Source: Plectosphaerella cucumerina (taxonomy: Eukaryota; Ascomycota; Sordariomycetes; Glomerellales; Plectosphaerellaceae). Taken from it: a stretch of 64,000 nucleotides of DNA. Each line of letters begins with the position of its first letter. The stretch's first letter is position 1. Location of the stretch: NCBI GenBank assembly GCA_020746995.1, contig JAGPXD010000003.1, positions 3,224,001-3,288,000 of the forward strand. The letters are read 5' to 3'. Under the pieces are notes generated by a model. The model worked only from the letters and a program-made list of their open reading frames with translations. It did no database searches and was not told the origin of the DNA. A program made the position numbers and the translations under genes. This document shows positions 33,251-45,360 of this stretch, piece after piece.

Positions 33251-34216
33251 ATGGCATCCTCTCTTGTTGATCAGAAGTTTCTCGGGAAGCTGGCCAAAAA
33301 TGTCGAGGCCGACAATCCTTTGCTTTCGTCAATGCTGTTCAAGCTTCTCGGCTTGTCCCTCAGCCTGGCGGAGCAGACCCTGACGGCCAAGAGGCAGCGC
33401 CGACCTGATCCTGCCCGCAGCCCCCAATCCCTCGAGCTGGTCTATCACATCATATGGCTGTCACGAGAAGGCCTCGTCATGCTCCAGCAATACGTCATTC
33501 CCATGGTCGGCAACTACACAGAACTGAAGGTCCTCGCATACAAGCTGCAGGCCTCCTTCTACCACATCTTCGTCCTCTTCCACAACAACCCGCCAGTGTC
33601 CACCATCGGCATCTCCACACCAGACACAAATGTTGGCGGCAGCATTTCAGGCTTCACGCCGCCTCGGATCGACAAAGGCAAGGGCCTGGCCCTGGATGAC
33701 GACGTCAACATGAACGCGTCACAATCGTCTATTCAGCCTACACATGCCCTAGAGGGAGGCCCAGTTGGCCCGCCGCCTGGATTCCCTCTGAGAGGCGAGC
33801 TGGTCGACCTTCCCGCACGATTTTTGAAGGAGCCCGAAGACTTCCTGCCCACCGCCCAGCGGTACTTCAACCAAGCGATCGCACTGGCGGATGAGCTACT
33901 GTGGGGATCGCACTCCCTCAGACTATCCGTCAAGACCGAGTATGCCGCCTTCCTCTACGACTGCGTCCACGACCATGACGCCAGCCGCAAGCTGGCAAAG
34001 AAGACCGTCTCAGAGGTCTACGATGCCACGGAAGGAATGGACGACGACATGTTCGGCGATGCATGCGAGCTCGTCACGGTCCTGGGCAAGATGATGAAGC
34101 GAGGTCTGGGCTCCTCCAACAACACGCTGCGAAGTAAGAGTCAGGCTCCCAGTCCGAGCCCGGCCCCTCGACCGGCGGCAGCCATGCCACCTCCGGGGAT
34201 GGAGAACCCAATCTAG
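33251..34216 (+). CDS. Divergent 14-3-3-like protein, 321 aa
   Basis: The single coding exon begins MASSLVDQKFLGKLAKN. The frame is open another 93 codons upstream, but that part is Pro/Ser-rich leader. All-helical segments resemble 14-3-3: LELVYHIIWLSREGLVML and LQASFYHIFVLFHNNPP, then after an insert of about 75 residues RYFNQAIALADELLWGSHSL and KTEYAAFLYDCVHDHDAS. The C-terminal tail is Ser/Pro/Ala-rich. Canonical 14-3-3 proteins are near 250-270 residues and better conserved, so this is a divergent fungal paralogue, and phosphopeptide binding is uncertain. It may act as a cytosolic adaptor. Family assignment is moderate. Confidence 0.7.
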   Translation: MASSLVDQKFLGKLAKNVEADNPLLSSMLFKLLGLSLSLAEQTLTAKRQRRPDPARSPQSLELVYHIIWLSREGLVMLQQYVIPMVGNYTELKVLAYKLQASFYHIFVLFHNNPPVSTIGISTPDTNVGGSISGFTPPRIDKGKGLALDDDVNMNASQSSIQPTHALEGGPVGPPPGFPLRGELVDLPARFLKEPEDFLPTAQRYFNQAIALADELLWGSHSLRLSVKTEYAAFLYDCVHDHDASRKLAKKTVSEVYDATEGMDDDMFGDACELVTVLGKMMKRGLGSSNNTLRSKSQAPSPSPAPRPAAAMPPPGMENPI

Positions 34217-35061
34217 ATCCATCATACATGATCTGGGCGACTCTAAGCTAGCCTCACTTACGAATCATTCCCTGCCTACTCTGCACATGGCACCTACAGT
34301 CAGTCCAAGGTGGCTCGGCCACGAGCCGATACTCAGGCTGCATCTGCCCTTTTCTCGTCCATATTCTCCATCCTCTCCCATCTTGAGTGTACATCCTCCA
34401 TCTACGCGATACCAGTACAAAAGTGGTGGAGCGCCTGCTCCGGCGTCCCGTCGGAGAGCCAATGGCTTCTGATCCCGGCGGACACCCTGCGTGTAGCATT
34501 TCCGTGGCGTTTAGGGTTGTGCGGCAGCATAGCAAGCTACTTTCGAGCAGCAACTTTCTTTTGGCGCAGGCTGTTTTTGTATTTTCAACGGGGAAACCGG
34601 TAGCCCAATGAGATGCCCATTTCTCATCACGACACCGGTGTGTTATTTCAGTGTACTTTTATACCCACGGCGTATCTTCAAGAAGTGGAATCGAGATGTC
34701 AGACCCTTTAGCTTGCGATGTTCTTCTGAATATTCAGGGCAACTGAGTTCTCCCAGACCATCTACCTGCCTATGCTAATGACAGGAAAATTGCCAAGTGC
34801 CCATGAACATCGCGCTCAGCCTCCAATTGTCCCACAGCCATTGTAGTCTAGTTATTACCCAACCATCAACAAGAAGGGGATCATCCAGAGCGCCCATGCG
34901 CCCCTTTCCAGACCTGTTACCCTCAGAACCCCAAACCCAAACAGATACCCTTGGTGAGAAAACGCCCCATGATGACGACTCGCTTTGTTGTTGCAGTCGT
35001 TCGGTGAATGTGTGTGGGAGGACGACGTCTCCTCAAAGTCGAGCTTGTCTCTTCCGCTCTC
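34217..35061. other. Convergent intergenic region
   Basis: No gene seen between the 14-3-3-like gene and the Myb-like gene. Confidence 0.5.
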
Positions 35062-36719
35062 TCACTCCTTATCACTGACACTGCCCATGTGGCCGTGGGC
35101 CTCGTCGTCCGTCTCGTAGCGCAAGGCGTCATCAGGCGCATCCCTAGCTTGAGCGGGATCGAGCATTTCGCCCGTGTCGGCAACGGCATCGGTCCAGTTG
35201 GCGACCTTGCGCTCTCCCCGAGCGAGGTAGCCGATCTCCGCGTCGCAGGGGCGGGAGTTCTCGAGTTTGGCCTTGATGAGATGAAGGGGCACCATGCGGC
35301 CGGTGACGTTGAAGAAGTTTGCTTGCATCTCGAGCCACTGCGAGGCGACCCGGCGGTTGGCAAGGTCAGCGAGAAGGGCTCGGTCGCGGCGGGAGAAGCC
35401 CTGGTCTGAGAAGCGGTCACCGCCGCCTGAGGCCGCGGGGTACATGGAGGCATGGGCGTGGTGGCGGATGTAGCGCTCCTGGCGGCGGCGCTCGCGCTCG
35501 CAGGCGATGGGATCGGCTGGGTCGGCGAAGGGGTCGTAGTCGGAGGCATCGTAGCCGTCGGCCTCGTCGGTGATGGAGGAGGAACCGGAGGACGAGTCCT
35601 CGCGGAGGAGGTCGAGGAGCTCGTCAGCGCTGCTAGCCTGGTCGTCCTCGTCCTCGTTGTCGTTTCCGAAAGAGGCTTGTGAGGACGACTCGCTGTCGGT
35701 CTCCTCTTCCTCTTCGTCCTCCTCTTCCGTGTCCTCGCCGATCTCGTTGTCCTCATCGTCGGTGACATAGCCGTCGTCGGTGGCGGGGCTGAGTGACTCG
35801 GCGATGTTGGGCAGGTTGATCTGGGTAGAGGCTCTGGGTTCCATGATGACGCCGGCGTCGGGGATGGCGTTGCTGGCGGCCTCGATGAGGGCTTCCACGT
35901 TGGCCTTGTTGCATTTGAGCTCGTAGTAGCGCTTGCGGACCTCGGCCTTGGTGCGTTGGATGCAGGAAGCGATGATGTCCCAGTCGGCGCCCTGGTCCTC
36001 TGGATTGATGTGTTAGCTGTGGTTTGCGTGTTGATGGTTTTCAGGGGAGGCTCACTCATGCCGACGACCATGGCATCCTCGGACATAGTCCAAGGACCGC
36101 TGCTCGCGTTGGAGCTGTGGAAGATTGGCTGGCTATTCGAGACAAGAGGCGAAGAAGCAGGGGAGCTGGTGCCCTCGGCAAACGTGACGGACTTTGTCGA
36201 GGTCTCGGCATCGGAGACGACTCCCGATGTAGCATCATCATCGTCGGTCGAAGCGGCGGGTGTTGACTCTCCATAGCTCTCGGTCGATACGCCTGCCTCG
36301 ATGGATGTCTCTGCATTATGCTCCTCGGCGCTGACGGAGCCTTCTTCGGCAGAATTAGGCGTGTCAACGCCGGAGGATGACTCGGGAGTGAGTACGCTCT
36401 GGGCCTCGCTCGATGTGTCGTCGTCATTGTTCTGCTCCATTGTGATTGGGTCCTCTTTGTTGCCATTCTCGACCTTGGAGGCGTTGAATGACTCCCAGGC
36501 AAGGGCGTCAGGAGAGCCCTCGCTGGTCTGGGTAGCGATGTTCATCCGCTGCTGGCTCTTCTCGGCCTTGATGCTAGCCTCATGCTTCATCTTCGCCCTC
36601 AGGACCATGGGATCGAGACCAATCATCATGTTTGTCGCGGAGAATCGGTAGTCGTTGAGAGGGCGGCCGTCTTTGGTGAAGCGGCGAACAGCCTTGCCGC
36701 TCTTCTCCGTTCCGTTCAT
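35062..36719 (-). CDS. Myb/SANT-like acidic protein, 533 aa
   Basis: Exon 1 is 36719-36056 and exon 2 is 35999-35062; the 56-nt intron has GTGAGC, branch AGCTAAC and CCAG. The ATG at 36719 is used because the longer open frame begins with TTG. An upstream 5' UTR intron (36806-36753, GTACGA..CCAG) is plausible. Residues 1-215 are acidic and Ser/Thr-rich after a basic start (MNGTEKSGKAVRRFTKDGR). A short helical unit across the splice (DQGADWDIIASCIQRTKAEV then RKRYYELKC) looks like a Myb/SANT repeat. A very acidic block follows (DTEEEDEEEEETDSESSSQ). The C-terminal part (SQWLEMQANFFNVTGRMVPL) seems folded. A nuclear role is likely; targets are unknown. Confidence 0.68.
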
Positions 36720-37807
36720 ACTCTGCGGGTCTTGATTGAGGTGGTCTTTGTTCTGGTGTGGTGTCAACGAGTGAGGCTCAATGGCTGTGGTCTCGTGCTT
36801 TCGTACCTTGTGAAACTTGAGATTGTTCTTTCGCTTCTTTCGTTTTGGGATTCAGACTCCAGTCTTGGGATGCAGAAGGTATTCCCGATGGCAGAGGCGG
36901 ATTGCGGATGGTGATGGCGGAAGCCGAAGAGGTGATCTGATCCAAAGAGGAAGTGATCTGGTGGATTACGGATTAAAGGTCACCAGAGCTGGTAGCCAGA
37001 GACAGAAGTGCAGAGGGTATTCCTGAAAGTATTGATCGTCGTTGATGTTCAACGGTGGAGGGTTGCGTGGAAAGTTGGGTTGAGGGATTGTTGGGAAGAT
37101 GGAATGAACCGTGAGCTGTGGGAGGAAAAGGTCGGGGACGAGGGTGGGCGGAATTTTCGGCTACCGGGTGAGAGGAGAGCCCGATTTGGAAAAAGTGATT
37201 GTTCGGATGGAGAGGCAGCTGCGAGAATGGTATTTGACACGGGAGCTTTCGTTGTTCACGTGCCTGCATTGGGGTGTGGTGGTGAAGGTACAGGTGCAGA
37301 AAAGGGGGCTCAGGGGTGGAAGGGACGCGTGCACGGGCCGCGGACGCGTTGTATGGCGGACGCGAAACCTCACGGCAGCTGGGTTGGGAAGCTGCGGGCT
37401 CAAAGTGAGATGTGATGAGGCATGAGACGCGTCTAGAAGCATGGAGGTGGAGCTGCGATGGGTGTCGTCGATGGACGTGACGGGAGGCTGAGTGGCAAGT
37501 GGGAGACAGAACCTGGGATGGGACGGATGCTTTGGTTCAACAACAGATGCTTGTGGTCACACAGGAGCGGGGCACGCGTGCCTTGCCTCGAGATGCACCT
37601 GTCCGTCCCGAGGCAGCCTTACTCCAATGGCAGAGGGGTGTTTTGAGGTGCCATCACCGAGGTTCTCTTGAGAGGTGACAGTGCACCAAAGTGTCACTAG
37701 CAGACATACACCACCATGAACCTTGGCAGTAAAGTCTCGAGGTGACAAGATTTGTAGTGATACTTGAAGTGCAGGCCAAATGGCTGGCCTCTCTGCAGGT
37801 GCCACAT
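36720..37807. other. Promoter region of the Myb-like gene
   Basis: No gene supported. The stretch is G-rich on the plus strand (C-rich on the coding strand of the Myb-like gene), consistent with its leader. Confidence 0.45.
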
Positions 37808-38931
37808 CTAGGCAATCAAAGACTTGACCGAATCAATGATCGTCTTCTCGTACGGGATGAACTCGATCCCAAACACGGAATCCACCCTCGACCTGTCAAA
37901 TCCAAACGAATCAGGCACAGGGCTGGGAGCGCCTCCCCAGTTCTTCTCCTCCGGAAGCTTGTCCCTCAGGTCAGGATAGTTCTCCCAGACCGCCTTGACC
38001 AGCTCAACATTGCTGCAGTGGCCAGCAGCAAGAAGGAAACGCTTCCCAGCGGCCTCATCACGCTCAATGGCCAGCACGTGCGCAAGAGCCACATCTCGCA
38101 CGTCAACCCACAGCGGCAGGCCCGTCACGGGAAGTCCGTCTTTGTGCTTGCCCTGCAGGACCTCGGCGAGAAACTGGTTCGAGGTGTTGACCGAGTCCAG
38201 AGACTTGACGTGGTACCTGACGGGTCCGTAGATCATGGGAGGGTTGATAGTTGAGAGAGTGAAGGCGGGCTTCTCCTTCTCGACAAAGTCCCAGGCGGCC
38301 TGCTCGGCGAGTTTCTTGGAGCCAATATAGGCCATGCCGGGGTTGGCCATGGCGTCTTCGAGGGTGACGGGGCTCCAGTCGGCTTCAGAGTAGGTCTTCT
38401 TCTCGCCGCGTTGGGCAACACCCATGTCGAGGATGGCGGCAAACGAGGAGGTAATTACGACGCGCTTGACGGCGGGGCAGGACTCCTTGATGGCTTTGAG
38501 AATGCCGGTGGTGCCCAGGACGGCGGGGTCGATGAGGTCCTTCTTGACATCGGTCACGTTGTAGTGGAACTAGCACTCATGTCAGGACATATGAGCTGAA
38601 TGTGGATGAACATTACTTACAGGGCTAGCCACATGAAGGACCGCCTCCAGGCCGTGCGGACCCAGACCGGAGAAGGCTCCGGGAGCTGCGACGTCGGGAA
38701 CGACGACATAGTCAAGCTTGTCCTTCGGGATTTCCGGGTAGTCGGCGAGAAGTTGCTTTCCCTTGTCGTCCGACCTCACGGTGGTGAGAACCGAGTGGCC
38801 CCTGCGGAGGAGTGTGTCCAGCACATGGCCGCCAAGGAATCCAGTACCGCCTTGTCAAACGCCACAATGTTAGTCCAAGACCAGCCGCCATCCCAACTCA
38901 CAAGCAACTTACCTGTCAGGAGAGTCTTCAT
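37808..38931 (-). CDS. GRE2-type NADPH aldehyde/ketone reductase (extended SDR), 336 aa
   Basis: Exons are 38931-38913 (MKTLLT plus one base), 38850-38621 and 38569-37808, with introns of 62 nt (branch ACTAAC) and 51 nt. The nucleotide-binding glycines are Gly7-x-x-Gly10-x-x-Gly13 (TGGTGFLGGHVLD), followed by TVRSDDKG typical of NADPH users. The catalytic set is Ser in VITSSFAA (about 124), Tyr164 and Lys168 (MAYIGSKKLAEQ). The family includes yeast Gre2 methylglyoxal/isovaleraldehyde reductase and plant dihydroflavonol reductases; substrate range is broad. Its role is probably cytosolic detoxification of reactive carbonyls. A TATTAAA box lies about 90 bp upstream. The tiny first exon is needed for the glycine motif. 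Confidence 0.88.
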
Positions 38932-39020
38932 GATTGGCAATTTTGATGAAAAGTAGTGTTTGAATTTTGAGCTTGATTCAAATGCCGAGAATGTCTCTCC
39001 TTGAATGGGTGGGAGCGGTC

Positions 39021-39027
39021 TTTAATA
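39021..39027 (-). promoter_or_regulatory. Candidate TATA box of the GRE2-type reductase
   Basis: TATTAAA on the minus strand, about 90 bases upstream of the ATG at 38931. Confidence 0.45.
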
Positions 39028-39966
39028 GATCGTTGGAAGCGGCTTGTCCCCCGTAACTTATGAGCTTGGGAAACCGAATCCGACAAGCTGGCTGCCTAGC
39101 TACTATGCCCGTAAAACCGGTTGGCTTACGGCAGTGACATGTGTACTGACTCGCGCCGTGCCTGGCTTCATGCGTCCAATGCGTTATCGGGGAGCGCCCC
39201 CGATGCCAGAAACAAACATGGAGACGATGATGAAGTTTGAGTTCCAGCCGCATGCGGCGGATCTTGCGGTGGAGAGACGCAATATGCAAGCTCGGCAATT
39301 AGAGGTGAATGGCCCTCTTAACTCCAGTCTCCAGGCTTTACTGACTCAGCGACTGATGCGTCGGAGAGACCGGCGGGTCCCTGTCTTTATAAGCTGTCGG
39401 CGAAGGCGTCGGTGTTAGGCTTTTGCAGTTTTGGGCTTGACATGATCCGAGGATTGAACAGGTGGTAAGATGCAACAATATCCATTCGAGGTTCAAGGAC
39501 CGAAGAAACAAGATGCCTTGGGTTGTCGGATCCCTGGGGGCTGCACATCAAGGACAAAGGAACGACGGGGACTTATGTACAGCATCTTGATTAGCACACA
39601 GATTTGCGCCTGCAAGGGGAATAAAACATAAATCCCTCAATTTACATTACAGTCGCCAATTCACTCTTGTTGAGGAAAAAGCCGCCAAAGGTTGGCTTGC
39701 TTATATCGAGAAGTTGATCTTGCGATGATTCAAGTCCTTCCAGGTTTTCAGAAGTGGCATGGGATAACCCCAATGTACAAGACCAAATGTAAGTAGCCGA
39801 GCTAGGAATCGCAATGGTGAGAATCTTAATCTTAGTACTGTCAGAAAGCCGCAACTCATCACTCTTGCCTGTCCGTGTCAATTGTGGTTGGATTGATGAT
39901 GTTGGAGCATTATGGGTGTAAGCATTAAGTATCTAATGCGGGCTGGATTGAGGATGAGGGTCAATT

Positions 39967-40052
39967 GGTTCGATGGTGTAGCTGGTTATCACGTCAGTCT
40001 TACATCTCTGGATGATCACTGAAGGCCGGGAGTTCGAGCCTCTCTCGAATCA
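39967..40052 (+). tRNA. tRNA-Val (anticodon UAC) with 12-nt intron
   Basis: The acceptor stem GGTTCGA pairs with TCGAATC (one G-U), with discriminator A at 40052. The D arm is GTGTAGCTGGTTATCAC. The anticodon stem TCAGT/ACTGA encloses CTTACA..C with anticodon TAC at 40000-40002 (loop bases CT-TAC-A, within one base). The T arm is GGGAG-TTCGAGC-CTCTC. The loop is 12 bases too long, and the excess sits just 3' of the base after the anticodon (about 40005-40016), the standard position of nuclear tRNA introns. A T5 run directly after (40055-40059) fits a Pol III terminator. Confidence 0.88.
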
Positions 40053-41163
40053 ATGTTTTTGTTTTGCCTGCATCCGACCCAATGTCTCTTCGGGATACTG
40101 CTCGAGGGGAGGGGAGGTCGCTTTTTACCTCCAATCCAATCGAACAAAGTTCAAGGTTTCCTGCTTGTTGCTTTCGTGTTCGTCAATTGGACTAGATGGG
40201 TGAGCTTCCTAGGAGGTCGGTTCCAGGTTCTAACCATTGACCCAAAATAGGGGGGACCCGCCCCCGGATCCCCTTCGACAGCGGATGCCGAACGACCACC
40301 GCGTTCATAATGTTCCCAAGTTGGGCTCTACCTGCCAACTGTACACCCTGTTTCAACATGTGAATGAGCTCCAAGATACAAGTTCCCACTCTTGACGACG
40401 CACACAACTTGAAGACACTCTCTGGTGCCGTTCACGATAACAGCTAAATCAAGCCTCTCAGCGCCATAAGCCAAGCCCCCTCATACGCACCACGTGAACA
40501 GTACCCCTCCAGCCCCTCGAACGACCCTCGCAGAGTGATTGCCCGGTAGCTTCAAGCCCAAAAGCCCCTCCCGAGGTTCATGCCCGAAGTCACATCACCT
40601 TGCTTTAGCGCTCGCCGTGACTGCCGATCATGTCCAGATCCTCCCCCAGACGGCGGCGGGAATATCCTCGGAATATTCCCATGCCAAGATGCCTGTATGA
40701 TAACGGGACTTTGGGTACCATCGTTGGCCACCCGCCCCGCCAAAGCACCAACCGCGGGGAAACAAACCCAACTGCCAAATCGAGGCCATTCGCCCCTCGT
40801 CTTCCCACGGCTTTATCACCTTGGCGTCGGGGCCAGGGGGGCCCGATGCGGGGGAGAGCACACCAAGCCACAAAAGGGGTGATGCCATCCCCGATCACCC
40901 ACCCCCGGCCACACGTACGACCCATATCGCCGCTTTCCGGGCGAACATGAGGCAACATGAACGGTCGATCTGCCCAACTGACCGAATCCTTCCTGCGCTA
41001 GCGGGTGTAACGTGTGTTCTGGGGAGGCGGAGGTTGGAGCCAACGATGGCATTGCGGGGGAGTATATGTCTTCGTCGCCATCCTCCAGGATAACCGGCCT
41101 CCGCCAGGCCGAACTCTCTCCCCACTGCAGATCTGTGTCACCGGGCAACGCATCTGGGACATC

Positions 41164-43907
41164 ATGTCTACCGACGTCAACGAGAAGAACGGCGACCTGC
41201 CACCAAAGCAAGTCGAGCGTGTCATCGAGTACGATGAGAAGAGCGGCAGCACCCCCTCAGAAGCCTTCCCTCCCGTCGAGTGGCTTGAACGCCTCAAGGC
41301 CGAGTACACGGGTGAGCATGCCGGAGAGACACTTCCTCCCGGCTGCGACCCTGACCGCATGGTGACTTCGATCTTGACTCTCAACGAGGAGGAGTCGGTC
41401 GAGGTCCTGAAGTCACTACTGGTGAGCCAGAAGGACGACTACACCATTGACCAGCGGATGCTCGCTCGCGTCCGTGAGCTCGTCGAGGGGCACGAGGCGT
41501 GTGGCATGGAGCAGGGCGAGTGGGCGTATGAGGTGTGCAAGCGCGCAGGGTTCTGTCACAACTGGTCGCCCTACGCCGAGGTCCGCGCTGTCACCCTTCC
41601 GTATGATGATGCCGACGAGGCATGCGAAAGCTTCCGGGCTTATCTCCTGGGATACTTTTGGGTCTGCGTCTGCACGGCCGTCAACACTTGTATGCTCCGA
41701 TACATCCTCTCGAGTGCCTCAACTCACATGGTGTCCCAGTCTTCTCCCCGCGCCAGCCAGGCATCTCCATCCCAGGCTCGGTTGTGCAGCTCCTCCTAGT
41801 GCCCATGGGCCGGGGCATGGCCTACATCCTTCCAGACTGGGGATTCACCTTCCGCGGCACGCGGTACACCCTGAACCCGGGTCCCTGGACGAGCAAGGAA
41901 CAACTGTTCGCGACCATCATCTTCACCGGGGCCTCGAGCATCGGCAACTTCACGGGTCTTCTCGTCCTAAGGATGCCCGTCTTCTTCAACCAACGCTGGG
42001 CCAGCTTCGGATTCAACGTCATGTTGGCCCTCGCGAATCAAGTCTACGGCCTCGGCATGGCTGGCATTCTCCGTCGACTAAGCGTCTACCCCATCGAGGC
42101 CGTCTGGCCAAAGACTCTGCCAACTCTGGCACTTAACAGGACACTCATCAACCAGGACAACAAGCGGGAGCGCATCAACGGCTGGACCATCTCCCGCTAC
42201 AGGATGTTCGTCTACTGCTCCATCATCTTCCTCGTCTACTACTGGATCCCAAACCAGTTCTTCGTCGGCCTCCGCCTTTTCAACTGGATGACCTGGATCT
42301 CGCCCAACAACTTCAACCTGGCCACCGTCACCGGCTCATACGGAGGAATGGGCTTCAACCCCCTCTCGAGCTGGGACCCCAACGCCTCGGGAAACCAGGC
42401 CATGAACTCCCCCTTCTTCGCCCAGCTCCAGCAATACGTGATGCGCGTCATCGCAGGCATCGTCATCTTGATCCTCTACTACAAGAACGCCTTCTGGGCC
42501 GCCTTCATGCCCGTCAACTCCAACGCCGCCTTCGACAACACCCGTAACGCCTACAACATCACCAGGGTCCTCAACGACAACCAGCGCCTCGACGCGGACA
42601 AGTACCTGGAGTACGGCCCGCCCTACTACGCCATCGCCAATCTTTTCGTGACAGGTGCAAATTTCATTTACTACACTTTCTCAATTGTGTATGTTTTCAC
42701 GAAGTACTGGGGTCCCATCAAGAAGGCCTTCGTCGGCATGGCTGTCAACGCCTGGAAGCGCAGGAGCATCTACACCGGCTTCACCGACGGACATACACGA
42801 ATGATGCGCAAGTACAAGGAAGTCCCCGAGTGGTGGTACGGCTGCGTCTTCGCCTTTGGCTTCGTCGTCTCCATCGTCAGCTTGACAGCCTGGCCGACTC
42901 AGACGCCGTGGTGGTCCATCCTCGGCGTCACGGGAATCGGCGCCCTTCTCACCATCCCCTGGGTGGTCATCGAATCCATCGCAAGCACCGGCATCGAGCT
43001 CAACGTCATCTGGCAGGTCCTCCCGGGTATCTGGTTCCCTGGTCAGCCACTCCCGCAGCTCATCATCCTCATGCTCGGCGCCGCATTCGAGCAGATGGCA
43101 GGCAGTTTCAGTGGCGACCTCAAGTACGCACACTACGCCGGCATCCCGCCTCGCGCCGTCTTCCGCGGCCACGTCTCGTCCGTCGTCGTCAATTGCTTCA
43201 TCTACTGCGCCATACTCGAGCTGCTCATGTTCTACGCCAACCAGGACAGCTCGCTCTGCACGTGGAGCAACAAACAATACATGGTCTGCCAGTATGCCCA
43301 TTCGGTGTGGTCCTCGACCATCCTCTTCGGCGCCTTCGGCACCAACAACATGTTCAAGTTGTACCCTGTTCTTCCCTGGTGCTTCCTTATCGGCGCCATC
43401 CTCGGCGTCATCTGGATCGTCAGCGAGAAATACCTGCCCCGCGTCCGCCTTCATCTCAAGTCCAAGATGGAGACCGCCCCCTTCGAGCGCCTCGACAAGT
43501 ACTTCTGGTCGCCCGCGTCAAAGGTCATGGCGACCCTGAACCCGGCCATTGCTCTGTCTGGCGCCCTAAGCTGGGCCGGCAACAACAACCTGACCTACGC
43601 CACGCTTGGAATCTACATAGCTTGGTTCTTCCAGTACTACCTCAAGAGGCGGTACACCGCGTGGTGGGGCAAGTACGCATACCTCATGTTCGCCGGTCTC
43701 AGCGTCGGTGTGGCCGTTTCGGGGCTCATCGTCACGCTGGTTTTCTCCTTCGGCGCTGGCCAGGGCGTCTCGTTCGAGTGGTGGGGGAACGACGTGCCCC
43801 GAGCTGGCGTCGATTTCCAGCTCTACAATAACAACGCGTCACTGTATCCTTTGCCGGAGGAGGGATTCTTTGGACTTCGGCGAGACGAGTACCCTGAAGG
43901 GTGGTAG
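41164..43907 (+). CDS. OPT-family oligopeptide transporter, 897 aa
   Basis: Exon 1 is 41164-41689 and exon 2 is 41740-43907, with a 50-nt GTATGC..CCAG intron. The N-terminal 150 residues are cytosolic and acidic. The family motif SPYAEVRAVTLPYDDADE leads into about 14-16 membrane helices (FVYCSIIFLVYYWIPNQFFV, VVVNCFIYCAILELLMFYA, SVGVAVSGLIVTLVFSFGAG). Further signatures are QVLPGIWFPGQPLPQL and DLKYAHYAGIPPRAVFRG. It imports small peptides (tetra/pentapeptides, or glutathione in some members) by proton symport at the plasma membrane. The length is normal for the family. The start MSTDVNEKNGD is preferred to upstream in-frame Mets, which lie in G-rich leader. Confidence 0.93.
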
Positions 43908-44066
43908 GGGGTTTAGGTTTTCAAGATGCTGCATGGAAGCGTAGCGTTAGCGCCAGAGCGAAGGTTGGAGGTCTCAACTGCCACTTGGATTGATCTCAGA
44001 AATCTTGCAATGAACTCCGAACATGAATGTTGAAAGTCTTTATTCTTCTGAGATAATGTGATGCTC

Positions 44067-45053
44067 TCAGGGCAACGGAAGCTCCAGCTCATTCCTCCAC
44101 GGAATCGATGGCTGAGCTCCTCGCCGTGACACCGTGATGCTCGATGCCTTTATGGCTCGGGCCACAGCATTCCCAATCTTGAATGCTTCGCCGCGCGACG
44201 TTTCCTCAGCAAAAGCCACCGCGTACGCTCCGATGAAGGTATCTCCGGCTGCCGTCGTGTCGATGGCCTTGACCTTGAGGGCAGGTACGAGCTGGCTCTC
44301 CCCTGTCTGTGTGGCGTAGAATACGCCTCGGGCGCCCAGAGTGATGACCAGGTTCTTGACGCCTTGCTGCAGGAACTTTTCGGCCACCTGCCCGAGCGAA
44401 GGCAGGCTCTCCAAGTCAGACTCCTCGACATCTGCTAACAGAGCGGCCTCAGTCTCGTTGAGAACAAGATGATCCAGTCCTTGATAGGACTCGGCGGGAA
44501 GCGCCATCGCCGGTGCCTGGTTCAGAAGGACCGGGATCTGTGCGGCTTTGGCAGCACTGATGCTCTCGGCGACGGTGGCAGGGGGCACTTCCATCTGGAG
44601 AATCAAAAGGTCTGGCTTGAGACCCACAGACTTCTGGATCTCAGCCGATCCCACAGACTTGTTGGCTCCTGGCGAGAGGATGATTCTGTTTTGGCCATCT
44701 GATTCGTCAATGATGATGACGGCAACGCCTGACTTGGCCTCCTCGCCGCCCGAGGTGTTCACCTGGACCATGCTGGTGTCCACGCCGTAGGAGGCGAGGC
44801 CCTGAATAAGCTCAGCTCCAGCCGCATCTCCTCCGACGGCTCCGATCATGGCAACATCGACGCTGTGGTTCTCCAGAGTGCATGTCCGCGAGAGCTTGGC
44901 GCAGGCGGCCTGGTTCGCTCCCTTACCCCCGCAGCCCGATTCAAAGCCGTTGGCTGTCATCGTCTCGCCTGGTAAGGGGTGGTGGGAGACATATGACACC
45001 TGATCCAGGTTGAGGGACCCCAGAACGTGGATGAGCGGTCGGCGTGAGGCCAT
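44067..45053 (-). CDS. RBK1: Ribokinase (PfkB family), 328 aa
   Basis: Single exon. The ATG at 45053 (MASRRPLIHVLGSLNLDQV) is used because the longer frame starts with TTG. PfkB signatures are both present: GCGGKGANQAACAK near residues 40-53 and IDTTAAGDTFIGAYAVAF with catalytic Asp271. The substrate-side residues NLD and GGKGANQ match ribokinases rather than fructokinases or adenosine kinase. It phosphorylates D-ribose to ribose 5-phosphate, feeding ribose from nucleoside breakdown into the pentose phosphate pathway. It is convergent with the OPT gene (159 bp apart) and followed by a cluster of regulators and a sugar transporter. Confidence 0.92.
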   Translation of the reverse strand: MASRRPLIHVLGSLNLDQVSYVSHHPLPGETMTANGFESGCGGKGANQAACAKLSRTCTLENHSVDVAMIGAVGGDAAGAELIQGLASYGVDTSMVQVNTSGGEEAKSGVAVIIIDESDGQNRIILSPGANKSVGSAEIQKSVGLKPDLLILQMEVPPATVAESISAAKAAQIPVLLNQAPAMALPAESYQGLDHLVLNETEAALLADVEESDLESLPSLGQVAEKFLQQGVKNLVITLGARGVFYATQTGESQLVPALKVKAIDTTAAGDTFIGAYAVAFAEETSRGEAFKIGNAVARAIKASSITVSRRGAQPSIPWRNELELPLP

Positions 45054-45360
45054 GGTGGCGGATGCTTGCAAGAGTGCTCTGTTGGTGATGATTCAGGGCG
45101 AGTCGGTGGTTTGTCGGAGGGGATATGTCAAGGAATGGCGACAAAGACAGGTGCTGAGGGATGTCTCCATGGTGTCGGTGTCGATGCTGAAACCTTGTTT
45201 TATCATTGCTCGACCGCCACCATGTGTCTCTGGGATAGGCAAACGAAGGAGTCCTCTGACGCTGTAGTCGATGCTAGGTCATCAGTGGAGGCGCTAGAAG
45301 CGCTGGCCACCCAAACATGTGGAGATGTTGAAAATTGCGTCCATGCCGAATTGGTAGCAT
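45054..45360. other. Short intergenic region
   Basis: 307 bp between two genes on the same strand; it serves as ribokinase promoter. No motif recognised. Confidence 0.4.

Larger units (their letters stand above)
38932..41163. other. 2.2-kb intergenic region holding a tRNA gene
   Basis: Apart from tRNA-Val at 39967-40052, no gene is supported. The first half up to 40,250 is more AT-rich than its surroundings. The last 600 bases form the OPT promoter and leader. Confidence 0.5.

Noticed and set aside
42681..43454. 257-aa minus-strand frame opposite the OPT transporter
   Set aside because: Antisense shadow of membrane helices; the sense strand has full family signatures.
42830..43831. 333-aa plus-strand frame inside the OPT gene
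   Set aside because: Arg/His/Pro-rich out-of-frame translation overlapping the true coding frame.
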